A stretch of DNA of 64,000 nucleotides from Hyphodiscus hymeniophilus. Lineage: Eukaryota; Ascomycota; Leotiomycetes; Helotiales; Hyphodiscaceae. The stretch lies in NCBI GenBank assembly GCA_016508695.1, contig VNKQ01000011.1, positions 558,001 through 622,000 on the forward strand, in the 5' to 3' direction. Position 1 is the stretch's first letter, and the number at the start of each line of letters is the position of its first letter. A program made the translations under genes and the position numbers. Below, in pieces: positions 47,901-57,557 of this stretch. The notes under the pieces are model-generated. The model was not told the DNA's origin, ran no database searches, and worked only from the letters and a program-made list of their open reading frames with translations.

Positions 47901-49270
47901 ATCACGATACGTTCTATAAGGTTTCCGCTAGTAAGAAGGTATTAATTACAATTAAACCTACGCTAGCGTTTATAAGAATACCTCTTAGAAAATCCTTATT
48001 GCGCTTGCAGCAATATTTAACCTAGACCTTAATTAAATAAACGCTATTATAGCATTCTTAAATAGTCAAATCGATAGTATAGTTTATAGGGAATTACTAC
48101 TTAGTTATATACGCAATAGAGTATAACTTATAAAGGAATAGGTTTATAAACTACTCAAATCGATTTATAGTCTCAAACAATCGCTACGACTATAATATAA
48201 GACGCTATATAAGGTTCTTAACAAGTTGGGTTTTATTATATTAATTTCCGACAATTGCGTATGTATTAATTTAATTACTAAGATAATCGTTAGTACGCAT
48301 ATTAACGACTTCCTAATTGCCTTAAAAGGAAGTAAAGACCTAGCCAAATTTAAGACTAATCTAACTACCTATTTTAAGGTCAAAGACTTAGGTCTAGTAT
48401 AATATTACTATAGTATTCGAATCGTTCGAGACTATACTAAACGCATAATATACTTAATATAAGACTCGTATATTAAAAAGGTTTTAAAGAGATTCGATAT
48501 AGAGAACTATAACCTAGTTAGTACTCTTATAGAGGTTAGTACTATAAAAGATATAGTACCGAACCTATACTAAGTAATAAAGGAAAACACTTAAGAGTAC
48601 TAATTAATTATTGGCTTAGAGATGTTTTATATTACTCAAATATAACCTAATATTGCGTTTGCAATAGTAGTACTTTGTCGATTCCTTACAAACCTATTAA
48701 AACAATACATTATAGCGGCAAAGCGAATTTTACGATACTTTAAAGGCACTACGTACTTGGCTACTTATTTCGGGGGTAATAAACTTAATACCGATAATAT
48801 AAAGTTAATAAGTTATACTAATACTAATTTTACTAGTTATAAAGATACCTTTCGATTAACTTAAGGTACTTTATATACCTTTATAAGTAGTATTATTACG
48901 TCTCAATTAAAGAGACAGACTATTATTATATAATTAACTCTCGAATTAGAGTACGTTATATTAGCTTTTTATATTATATTAGTAACCTAGTTAAGATAGT
49001 TCTTTAAGGAAATTAATTAACTTAGTAATAATACTAAGAAAGTTAAGATATTTTACGATAATTAAGGTATACTAGTACTTATAGAGAATCCGGAATTATA
49101 CTTAAAGACTAAGTATATTATAGTTAAATACTACTATACTCGATAAGAGATTTAGCTTAGTAATATTAACGTTTAGTATATTAATACTAAGAAGATAAAG
49201 GCAAACGGTCTTACAAAGGCTCTACTTGCTATAACTTACGCCGAATTCTTACGATAATTAAACCTAATTG
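44960..49270 (+). pseudogene. Degenerate gag-pol of the copia element
   Basis: Approximate segments: gag 44960-45720, with a zinc-knuckle-like spacing at about 45652-45694 in which Cys codons now read Tyr; protease and GAG-pre-integrase 45900-46480; integrase 46600-47250 (RIDSGKEFTIN resembles the D-x-G-x-E-F block); reverse transcriptase 47850-48560 (SIYSLKQSLRLQY, HINDFLIALKGS in place of the YVDD region, FKVKDLGLV); RNase H 48880-49260. Stops replace Gln and Trp codons throughout, and catalytic Asp and Cys positions are mutated. No open frame exceeds 100 codons. Confidence 0.88.
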
Positions 49271-49626
49271 CGTACGAATTCTAAGAATAAGGAAATAAGA
49301 ATAAGAATCGATTAATTTTACGAAAATTATTAATATAACGTTATTTGGCAAGTTATAGTACTTATAAGTACTTAAATTAATACTCAAATTCTTATCAAAT
49401 ATCATTATACTTAGTACTAGTGTTATTCTTATATTTAATATTATATTCGATATAGTTTAGATTATTAATAGACCCTATTTTTTGCGCTATTTGTTATACC
49501 CGGCTAGTACTTAATTTCTAGGGGTATATAAGAAATTTAGAGGAAAATCCAAGAATTACGAAGGACGCTAATATCTTATATAAATTAGCCTGTTTTCTAT
49601 ACTCGCGGGTATTAGGAATAAGGGTA

Positions 49627-49819
49627 TATTAGAATATAGGATTCCTTCTACCCGTATAGACCTCCCTAATCGGGCTTAGCGCGTCATATAATTGTGACCG
49701 GCGAAGAACCTTAAGCTTAACTCTAGTTCTTCCTACTATACTACTATTCTATTAATCCAACTCAATTACTTAGTACTATTCCTAATGTAATACTTCCACT
49801 TAAATCGTAACTTCTAATA
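49627..49819 (+). repeat. 3' LTR of the copia element
   Basis: It is the same length as the 5' LTR. It starts TATTAGAATATAGG, ends TCTAATA, and is followed by the target duplication CTTTC. The perfect TATTAG/CTAATA ends form a 6-bp inverted repeat. Confidence 0.95.
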
Positions 49820-50041
49820 CTTTCTCCACTGTCTTGGGATCTGGCGTGACTCTAAACGGCTCCCACGACACCAGCGCGACGTATCTCGTTCCCCCAAACG
49901 TTACACTAGAAAACAGCGCGCTTGGTATAAATTCTGTAGAGGCCATGGGGCTGAGTACGAAGGGCCTAGGTAAGTCTCCATTAAAAGGGCTTCTGCTTCG
50001 ACACTGTCTGTGTACGTTGCTGCATCTCAGTTAATTCCTAA

Positions 50042-50624
50042 TCTTTTCATTGGCGGTTCTCTTGGTTTTCTTCTCTCCAAGAAAAGGAATATTGCTTTTA
50101 TTTGGGTTGGGCTTTTTGAGAGTCCTAGAATACTTGGAGCAGCAGCCAGCAAGCCTGGGGTAACTCGGCTTGCCTAAGGATGTCAAGGCCTCTTCGACTT
50201 CCAAGATACTAGATGTGCCTAGAGCAAGACTGGACGAGTCTCTGGTTACAGCACTGCTAGTACATAGGAAATAACAAATTTCTCCAAAAAAATAATGGAG
50301 TTCTTGTATTTGATCAACAGATTTGTGATGTTATGAAATTAATACTTATGTCCGTATGTATTTTGCCTATAGGTATGTCATTCAATAAGGAGATCCTACG
50401 AGTAACGAGGATATGAAAGCATGAGAAGATAGAAAACAGGGCTCATGTATGTCTGAAACTTTAGGCAGTCTCTAAAAACTTGTCATTGACCAGCCCGAGT
50501 TCCTTTAATCAGTATTTAACCCTAATTCTACTTTTAAGTCCCCTCGTGACCTAGCCTACCAAACCAACTGTTAGACTCTGGCAATGGTGGAGCTCCCTCA
50601 CCACTGGGATATAATTCGCTACCC
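50042..50624. other. Intergenic region right of the retrotransposon
   Basis: Base composition returns abruptly to that of the host. No gene is supported. Confidence 0.5.
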
Positions 50625-51795
50625 TCAAAGCCGAACTGCGAGAGGCGTGTTAGCTTGCCAACACTGGAGAACATATCTGAAGGATAAGTGAAGGGGGTTT
50701 TGTACCAAGGCATAGTACCCAGGTTCCATCGGGACTGGCTTCGTTCCCTTCGGCTTCCTCATTGCTTCATATTTGCTCATGGCAACCCTGCGTTCATCTC
50801 TGAATGCGAATAAATCATTGAAGCTTCTACACTTCCTGTTGATAGAAAAGTCTGGGTATGGAGATGGTTGTGTATCTTTCCAATTGTATGTTATCAAGTC
50901 TGCATCAGCGTGGCATAGCATGTCCTTTATGATATATGTTAGACTGGTCTGGCAAACGCATATCAAATCTTATGGAGATAGAAACGCGGCATGTTAGGCC
51001 CACAGAAATCAAGAATGAAGCTTCATCTCTTACCTGTGCCAAAATATCCATGCAATGCCTCAGATGAATCCAAGCAAGCTTACTGTGGAATTTTTTAGGC
51101 GGCGTTTCCTCTCCAAAATCCGCAAACGCCATTTTTCGAATCTCGTTCAAGCAATGCATTTTATGCTGAGAATCGAGAGCCGCGATATATGCATCATCAC
51201 CCAAGCCCCAATACTCATTGTCGTAGCGAGCAGCTGTCTGAGGATCTTTCCCAAGCGCTAGAACCTGCTTTCGTGTGATGGGAAATGTATGCATATCTTC
51301 GAATGAGTCCCACATTGCCTCTGTTATTGGATCACCCGGCTCTCTGCGGGACCAAGAAATATCTTCTCGTGGCCATAATGTCCCATTGAATTTCGTTTCA
51401 TGAAATGGAAGTGGTTGAGACGATTCGATGATAGGAGCTTTCGAAGTTAGCTTGCGTCCAATGTCAAGTCATATCAGAGACTTGGGGTAGACTGTACAAT
51501 AAGCCGAAGTCTCTTTTATGCAGGCCCTCTCGAAATCCCGAAAGGTGCTTTTGTTAATATATAAAGATATGAGTATTAGTAGCGTGTTGATTGCAGTGAG
51601 AAACAGCCAGCTCTTGCTGACTCCAAATCTGTCAAGCTTCGACAACGTCCGTATTCCTGAAATGTCGGATGTTGGTTGACTAGAAGTCTCTGTATCGTTA
51701 TCATCTAACAGTTTGTTCTCAACGTCAAAATCACTGCGATTCTTTCGGAGTGACATCCAAGAAGACTTCTTGTTCCATCCGGAAAACGCCTCCAT
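50625..51795 (-). CDS. UstYa-family (DUF3328) oxidase
   Basis: Exons 51795-51498, 51437-51034 and 50924-50625 give 333 residues. The introns are 60 bp (donor GTACAG, branch CTAAC) and 109 bp (donor GTAAGA, acceptor AAAG). A short cytoplasmic part is followed by one membrane helix (62-80, WLFLTAINTLLILISLYI). A lumenal domain contains KFNGTLWPREDISWSRREPG, YWGLGDDAY and both HxxHC signatures of the family: HKMHC at 191-195 and HLRHC at 224-228. DMLCHADADLITYNW follows. UstYa/UstYb homologues oxidise and cyclise Tyr-containing core peptides in dikaritin RiPP pathways; others act in polyketide and cyclochlorotine pathways. It is divergent from the Kex2-repeat precursor gene at 53045, which fits the first role. 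An upstream open extension without an ATG reaches 51921. Confidence 0.9.
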
Positions 51796-53044
51796 GAATA
51801 ATAAAGATTCAAACAGTACTTCGTCCAAGGAAGAAAACTTCGAGTAATGATTAAACGACGGAGAGAAAACTACATGACGAGGAGGAAGCGAAATAGCGAA
51901 AGTGGGCGAGGAGCTTTCCACAATCTTCTTGCCTCGAATTCCATTTTGAATCTCTGTATGCAGTAGACTGCCAGCTACTGTATTAGATGATTGGTATCAA
52001 GCAATCCAAAACAAGCTCACTCGCTTTTACACAGAATACCTGGCTCATTTGGGAAGGTTGTTCTTTCATTTGCAAGGTTGCAAAGCTGTAATGCGGCGAA
52101 GCTGCGGGGTTGGGCATCAAGATACTGCAGGTAACCGAGCAGACCAATAAAGGTCGGTATTCAATCTCTTTCGGTTGCGTTTTGCTGAACGACTCGACTG
52201 TCGCTCAACGATAACCCAAGATAGGCAAGATAGTCGCACCCCACCCCTCGATCAGTACCATGGCCTCATTCTCGCTCTATATGCAAGGTATGCGTGTAGT
52301 AAGGATAATATATGATGTTGTAATTTGCTTCATTTATAAAAACTACAGTTATAATAATCAAGGTAACACCCAAGTAATAAAGGGGAAGGGATTAAAGCCC
52401 TGGTGACTACGTAAGAAATCGGCCGGTGATGATATTATACATATTCGAATGTAAAAAAGCTAAATTCGAACTTTTTTGGATAAAGTAGCAGAGCATTGCT
52501 CTCAATATCATATCAACTATGGGTTTCAGTTCTCCTGTATCGTGCACTATATGCTGGCCTGACTAGGCTGTCTTAAGAGAAATATCTCTTCTTCCTACTC
52601 GTACTTCCTACATCTATTCTTTCACCCAGTAGAGAGCTTACGGGCCTGATTATCGTGTATTTAGACACACCCCTGCTCGTTTACAATATGCTATATTTTC
52701 CTTATGCAAAGTTTAGCTAGAAGATAAGGTCAATAATGCTCTGGTCTACTGCATTTATGTTCTGATTACTACACTACACACCTTCTATACTAGGTTAGGA
52801 GAAGGACCCCATACAAAGAGGGGACGGCCCCACTTATCTAACCCAAAGGTAAGATGTTGATCCAGTCTTATGGAGCTCAAGGTGTCATTTTGAGGAATAG
52901 TTTGAGTAGCTACTGTGGAGGTTTAGTTCATGATAAAGGCACTTTCTTTCCCTGATTATTTATTGACTTCTCTCAATTTCTGACATCGACTCCCATCTTA
53001 GTTTCTCGAACTTTCAACCCATCTAAATAGCACCTAACTTTAAG
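51796..53044. other. Divergent promoter region shared by the UstYa gene and the repeat precursor
   Basis: About 1.25 kb separates the two start codons. It is moderately A/T-rich, with no further gene supported. Elements for co-regulation would lie here, but I cannot identify a specific binding site. Confidence 0.45.
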
Positions 53045-53530
53045 ATGAAGTCAACCAGCCTCTTCTTTAGCTTCGCTGCTTTGCTCCTGACAAGCACCGC
53101 CGCTCCACTCGCTCGTATGTTCACTTCTCTCTTGTCTACTCACGACCCTGACCCACTTGTCTCACTTGCCATTTTTACAACGCCTCAGTTTCATTCCCCA
53201 ACCTCAAGACTAATAATGAGGCCAGCACGTGAGATCGAAACACCAGTCTACATCCCATCTGGAAACCGTATGGTCATCACAAGAGATTCCGAGAAAGCAA
53301 AGCGCGAGATCGAGACACCAGTCTACATCCCATCTGGAAACCGCATGGTTATCACAAGAGATTCCGAGAAAGCCAAGCGCGAGATCGAGACACCAGTCTA
53401 TATTCCATCTGGCAACCGCATGGTCATCACAAGAGAATCAGAGGAAGCCAAGCGCGAGATCGAAACACCAGTCTACATCCCATCTGGTAACCGCATGGTT
53501 ATCACAAGACATTCAGAGGAGAAGGCTTAG
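53045..53530 (+). CDS. Secreted Kex2-processed repeat precursor (putative RiPP precursor peptide)
   Basis: The frame 53045-53530 is open throughout (161 codons). An intron at 53115-53225 is likely (donor GTATGT, branch ACTAAT, acceptor CCAG, 111 bp, multiple of three) and leaves 124 residues. A signal peptide MKSTSLFFSFAALLLTSTAA is followed by four tandem 25-residue repeats. Each opens with EIETPVYIPSGNRMVITR, identical in all four, then a variable spacer (DSEKA, DSEKA, ESEEA, HSEEKA). The first three repeats end in Lys-Arg, the Kex2 site. Within the constant part the DNA differs only at silent positions, so the peptide itself is under selection. With an UstYa oxidase next door this fits a dikaritin-type RiPP precursor. 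A peptide pheromone or secreted effector remains possible. I know no match for this core. Confidence 0.82.
   Translation: MKSTSLFFSFAALLLTSTAAPLARMFTSLLSTHDPDPLVSLAIFTTPQFHSPTSRLIMRPAREIETPVYIPSGNRMVITRDSEKAKREIETPVYIPSGNRMVITRDSEKAKREIETPVYIPSGNRMVITRESEEAKREIETPVYIPSGNRMVITRHSEEKA
53231..53527 (+). repeat. 75-bp coding tandem repeat, four units
   Basis: Units start at 53231, 53306, 53381 and 53456. The last unit is slightly shorter. Differences in the first 54 bases of each unit are third-codon-position changes only (GAA/GAG, TAC/TAT, ATC/ATT, GGA/GGC/GGT, CGT/CGC, GTC/GTT). Confidence 0.95.
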
Positions 53531-54421
53531 AAAATGGTCAAACGGATATGATGAAATCTTCAAAATGACCTTTCTTTCAATCGGAGCTGCTCCATTAGAG
53601 ATGCAAATAGTTATTTTAGCCAATAAAGAGAAATTCACTGCAAGGTGTCACCAAAGCGTTCGCACTAAGGCCCTCGTATATTTATCGTGATATGTGAGAA
53701 TTCAAAGAGATTAACTGTTCTTCTCATGACTTTGCCTTTTTGGGTTTGTAGGTAAATTGATCGTCGAAAATAAAAGCTTCATCCGCTTTCCGAAAGCTCG
53801 AAGGTCAATCAGCACCCTCACCTAGCCGAATAGCTGAAATGGGCTTCAGAGAATCAATATGAGACCTATACCTTGAGATTGATGTCAGAGAGGTTGAGTG
53901 TAATTATCACAAGTCCTTTGCTAGATTAGACTACAGCAAGTCTTAACAAAGAAACCCTTTCTGATGCCAGATATTGGGATGTACAACAACGCTTGTTCCA
54001 TTCCTTTATTTGAAATGCTATTACAATTATTATGACAGCATCTGACGGTAAGGCGTGGACTGTTCTTATTAGGCATCAACCACTAGTTAACTTCAAAAAC
54101 CATACAAGCATGCGGAAAACAGTGCTTTGATGTGAAAATAGTCGTAGAGGGTTAAGCCAGAACAGAGTCTCAGGAGTACTTTTGGGCTGTTACATAAAGC
54201 CTTCTTTATGGCCATGTTGTTCAATTTCTGTTGTCTCTGAACACGTACGGATCAACGATTGAGTAAAGCTATTAAGTATGGCATGTCTTCCCAAGGCACC
54301 GCTTCCATTCCCCAACTGTCCCAACTATTGCGTCTGCGCTCTTGCCTGACCCAATCTGTACGGCTATCATCCATCTCGACGAAGTTTAACTTTTTCTCGA
54401 TTACTGCAAAATCTGCTAATC
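53531..54421. other. Intergenic region downstream of the precursor gene
   Basis: No supported gene, RNA or repeat is visible. An out-of-frame continuation of the precursor frame to 53690 is a shadow. Confidence 0.45.
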
Positions 54422-55029
54422 ATGGCGTCGAACGTGTCACAAAATCAGGAAGCTCAGGGGCGCTTGATTACTGGCACTGTGCCAGGAACGAAAAGCTCGA
54501 TTCCTACAAACACCACGGCAATCCTTTCGACACCTCCACAGGTGGCACAGCCGCAGCCCGAGGATCCAAACAAGCAACGACGCATCCAATCTTGGATAGT
54601 CGATCAGCAAGGAGATAAAGCTCATGAGATGCAAATTCTGCCGCACTCACATGCCAACAACACAATGGCTTCTCCCGATACACCACCACCCTATGGACCT
54701 TCTAGACAACCTACAACACCAGCTCAGGCCCGTCCGCCACTCAGCCTAGATAGGCTCGTTGAAGAGACTCAGCATCATATACGAATACAGCGGATGCTGG
54801 AAGAATCACGAGGTTTCGAAGAAATCGATCTAGGCATGCCACCGCAAGACAGAATCGTATCGGACGTAGAGCCCCCAAGAAATGGTTTCGATGTAACAAA
54901 GGATACATCATTTGCCTTGTAGGGGGCCTCGTAATGCTCATTCTTGTAACAGCCCTTGCAATCCACTTCCATAAACAATCATCCAGTGTTCCTCTCGCCT
55001 GTGGCACAGAGGGATTAGGTTGCGATTAA
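54422..55029 (+). CDS. Putative single-pass membrane protein (tentative model)
   Basis: A frame from the ATG at 54422 encodes a hydrophilic, Pro/Gln-rich N-terminal region of about 130 residues, with a PY-like SPDTPPPYGPS stretch. It stops at 54922. In another frame, 54872-55029 encodes KKWFRCNKGYIICLVGGLVM and LILVTALAIHF, a clear membrane helix preceded by basic residues, then a short tail with two Cys. A 59-bp intron (54813-54871, donor GTTTCG) would join them in phase to 182 residues, but its donor is weak and no good branch site is seen. A frameshift is the alternative. I do not recognise the family. It lies beside the RiPP-like pair and could belong to it. Confidence 0.45.
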
Positions 55030-55597
55030 GAATCAAGCAAAGTGCATGCTGCTAATTAAGTACTTGGCGCCTCACAGTGAGTGAGAGAAAGAACTATCAC
55101 GAACTGTCATGAGCTCCTGCTGGTCAAGACTTAAATTTCCATAGCAATACAATAGAAAACACTAAAGCAAAACAATCAGCATAAAATAACAAGACGTGAT
55201 ATCCCTTTTCTGCAAACTCTATTGACGATAATTCCGTAGTAATAGACCTGCAAGCTGTGCAATGTCATGCCAATTCTCACACACAAACCCAAGGGACGAA
55301 TGATGATGATGGAATTCAATAATGCAACATGTGACGGAATGAAATAAATGTTTATATGATCAATGTTGGAAAATGAAGTGCGGGGTCGCAAGAGGAAAGA
55401 AACCCCGCGCTTCCTGATTGGTCGATCTATCACAAGTTACTCCCCACGGTACTTCTTTCAACGCTTCCCGATGCAAAGCCACACAAGTCTAACTCGTGAG
55501 ATCTTTCTTCCACAATACTTACTTGAACATACAACTATTAAGCCCTTCACTAAGTAACTTGTCTTTCCCACTTCAAGTTATTATTTAATCTCACAGA
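55030..55597. other. Intergenic region, promoter of the cupin gene
   Basis: It is A/T-rich at its left end. No gene is supported. Confidence 0.45.
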
Positions 55598-56244
55598 ATG
55601 GCTCCGCCCCCAATCCCCAATGACCTGCCCCCAATCCAGCGACACATCACAACCCACAACTCAGAAGGAAAAGCTATTCTCTCCACAGCTCTCCCTCCCG
55701 AACCACGATGGGAGGCCGTGGGAGAAGCAGCGAATTTCTTCCTCGCATACACGACCCGCACCTTCCCGGTCTCGCTGAAAGAAACAGCGCCAGGGTCTGT
55801 TCCGCACGATATCCAGAGCTACGAACGAGATCTGAGCAGCCCGCCAGGGTTGACTATCGATCAAGGTCCGTCATCATGCTGGCTGACCCGAGTTCCTTGA
55901 GAGAAAGAGGCTGACCCTCGGAAGGGAGTGTTTGCCGTTTTGTAGATTTGGCTCCGGGACGGGAGCCTTTCATGCACAGGACCGAATCGCTCGATTACGG
56001 CGTGGTTCTGGAAGGCGCCGTGGAGATGTCCCTTGATTCGGGAGAGAGTAGGGTCATGAAGAGGGGTGACATGTGTGTTCAGCGAGCAACGAACCATGCT
56101 TGGAGGAACGTCACTGAGAATGGGGGGTGGGCGAGGATGATGTTCGTACTCCTGTCGTCTGAGAAGGTTGTTGTTGGTGGTAAGGAGCTCGGGGAAGAAT
56201 TAGGTAAAATGCCGGAGAATGTTCTGAGGAACAGCAAGGATTAA
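55598..56244 (+). CDS. Small cupin-domain protein
   Basis: Exon 1 is 55598-55865 and exon 2 is 55925-56244, with a 59-bp intron (donor GTCCGT, branch CTGAC), giving 195 residues. The N-terminus is MAPPPIPNDLPPIQRHITTH. The cupin barrel follows, with DLAPGREPFMHRTESLDYGV and VLEGAVEMSLDSGE forming motif 1 and RGDMCVQRATNHAWRNV forming motif 2, whose His side chains would hold a metal. This type of stand-alone cupin is common in fungal secondary-metabolite loci, but also outside them, and may act as an isomerase, decarboxylase or binding protein. The reaction cannot be inferred. It is 2 kb from the putative RiPP precursor, on the same strand. Confidence 0.85.
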
Positions 56245-56605
56245 AAGAGGAACTAGGTAGGTAATAAAGAACTCAGGTTTCCATCAACTGAGGAGAGTGT
56301 TCCATCGCTTGAGGTTCTTGAGACCTCCGCACGTGAAGCCCATCCCTTTGAACACAACACGCCATCAGTCACCTCAACTCCACCTCACCTCTTCTTAGAC
56401 CATGTGATCCTTTAAGACCTGTCTCTATAAAAAAGAAGTCCCCGAATGCATTGACAAAATTAAAGCAGCCAGATCAAATCGCAACAAAGTCAATATCGAA
56501 ATCCCGACACAATTTGTCACAAACACCTAGTGTCTATCGAGCGTCAAACAAATCTACATATAGGAAATCCAAGACACGCGGAACACCTTTTCATTATCTA
56601 GATTT
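56245..56605. other. Intergenic region
   Basis: No gene or RNA is evident. Confidence 0.5.
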
Positions 56606-57150
56606 ATGTACCCATCCACAAACATGATACTGTTCAAAACCTCCGCCTCAGTTTTCGACCTAATGTGGGACATCGCTCTCGCCATCTTCATACTCCGCAT
56701 CTCAATCGTCTACAGCGGCCTCGCCTTCCTATCTTCCTGCGCTCTGGCCTACATGCGCACTCCTCCCAACCTCGCCATCCACCTACCTAGTTTCCTATAT
56801 CTTCCTCTAACATCCTAGCCGTGACTCTGCTCTCGCGAGGATTGATCAGGCTCTATGAGATTCCCCGCGTAGCTGGCTTCCGGCTGGCGATTGGACTGGT
56901 GGCATTCAGCATCATGATATTGGCGGATGCGATGGCGGATTTGGTGATTTATGAGAAGGGACGGGGAGGATGGGCTTAGAGAGTGAGTGGTGCTGATCTT
57001 GGAGGGGAGTTGCTGGGATTGGTTCTGTTTGCGCTCATGCCGTCGGCTTTGATGGTGGGAGAACGTATGACGGATGAGATGAAGATTCGGAAACTGCGCA
57101 TGGGCATGAGAGAAAGCGTATTGCTGATGCTGTGTAAATTCCCCTGCTAG
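56606..57150 (+). pseudogene. Decayed multi-pass membrane protein
   Basis: The frame 56606-56818 reads a hydrophobic protein (VFDLMWDIALAIFILRISIV, then YSGLAFLSSCALAYMRTPPN) and then stops. The sense continues in another frame from about 56815 with ILAVTLLSRGLIRLYEIPRV, RLAIGLVAFSIMILADAMAD and VIYEKGRGGWA. That frame is cut by a TAG at 56977-56979 and continues with LLGLVLFALMPSALMVGERM up to 57150. Only a 29-bp GT-AG gap, too short to splice normally, would bridge the first break. One frameshift plus one nonsense codon in an otherwise coherent four-helix protein of about 180 residues suggests a young pseudogene. Family unknown. Confidence 0.6.
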
Positions 57151-57557
57151 CCTATGCTAGGTGTGATTTGAGAGTGGTTGCTGATGAGTGCTATAGACCC
57201 AAAGCTGTCAAAGTTGATATAGAAAAGGCCAGCGTAAATTGAAATGGAAAAGCGAACGAGTTGAAAGCGAGCTAAAGAGAAGACTTGGTCAATGTCGACG
57301 ATAGATCGCATAGAACTAGTGGAGGAATACTAGCTCGAGGTTCCGATTAGATGCATTGACAGGCATCGGGGTGTGATGCTTGGAGTACGCTGTAGGCGTT
57401 TTGTGTTGTCATTTTGTTGAGATTGTTTCTAGAAAATGCCAATTCATCATAACATCATGATTCCATGCTGCAAAATTCGAGTCTGACACACTGGTGTCAA
57501 TAAATCGTTAGGTCACGACTTCCTATTCCTACGATTCCAGACACATTCAAAGCGAAA
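57151..57557. other. Intergenic region
   Basis: This is the 3' flank of the minus-strand gene that ends at 57558. Nothing else is seen. Confidence 0.5.

Larger units (their letters stand above)
44385..49819 (+). mobile_element. Full-length Ty1/copia LTR retrotransposon, inactivated by RIP
   Basis: The 5,435-bp element has two 193-bp LTRs, a 5-bp target duplication (CTTTC at 44380-44384 and 49820-49824), a primer site, and a purine tract (AGGAATAAGGG) just before the right LTR. The body is extremely A/T-rich and poor in CpA/TpG. Translation on the plus strand still shows the copia order gag, protease, integrase, reverse transcriptase, RNase H, broken by very many TAA/TAG codons. The LTR ends now read TATTRG...CTAATA, as expected if original TG...CA ends were mutated by C-to-T changes. 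It is non-autonomous and probably heterochromatic. Confidence 0.95.
44107..50041 (+). pseudogene. Small host gene interrupted by the copia insertion (tentative)
   Basis: With the element and one copy of the 5-bp duplication ignored, the flanks form a plausible spliced gene. The pieces are 44107-44136, 44205-44241, 44284-44384 plus 49825-49969, and 50031-50041. Each junction has a GT donor (GTAAGT, GTAAGC, GTAAGT) and an AG acceptor in phase, for about 107 codons. The start MFTRQFSISK is basic and could target mitochondria. The right flank reads VLGSGVTLNGSHDTSATYLV and ENSALGINSVEAMGLSTK, which looks coding. The insertion splits the third exon exactly between two codons. I do not recognise the family. 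Alternative frames exist on the left flank, so the model is tentative. Confidence 0.35.
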
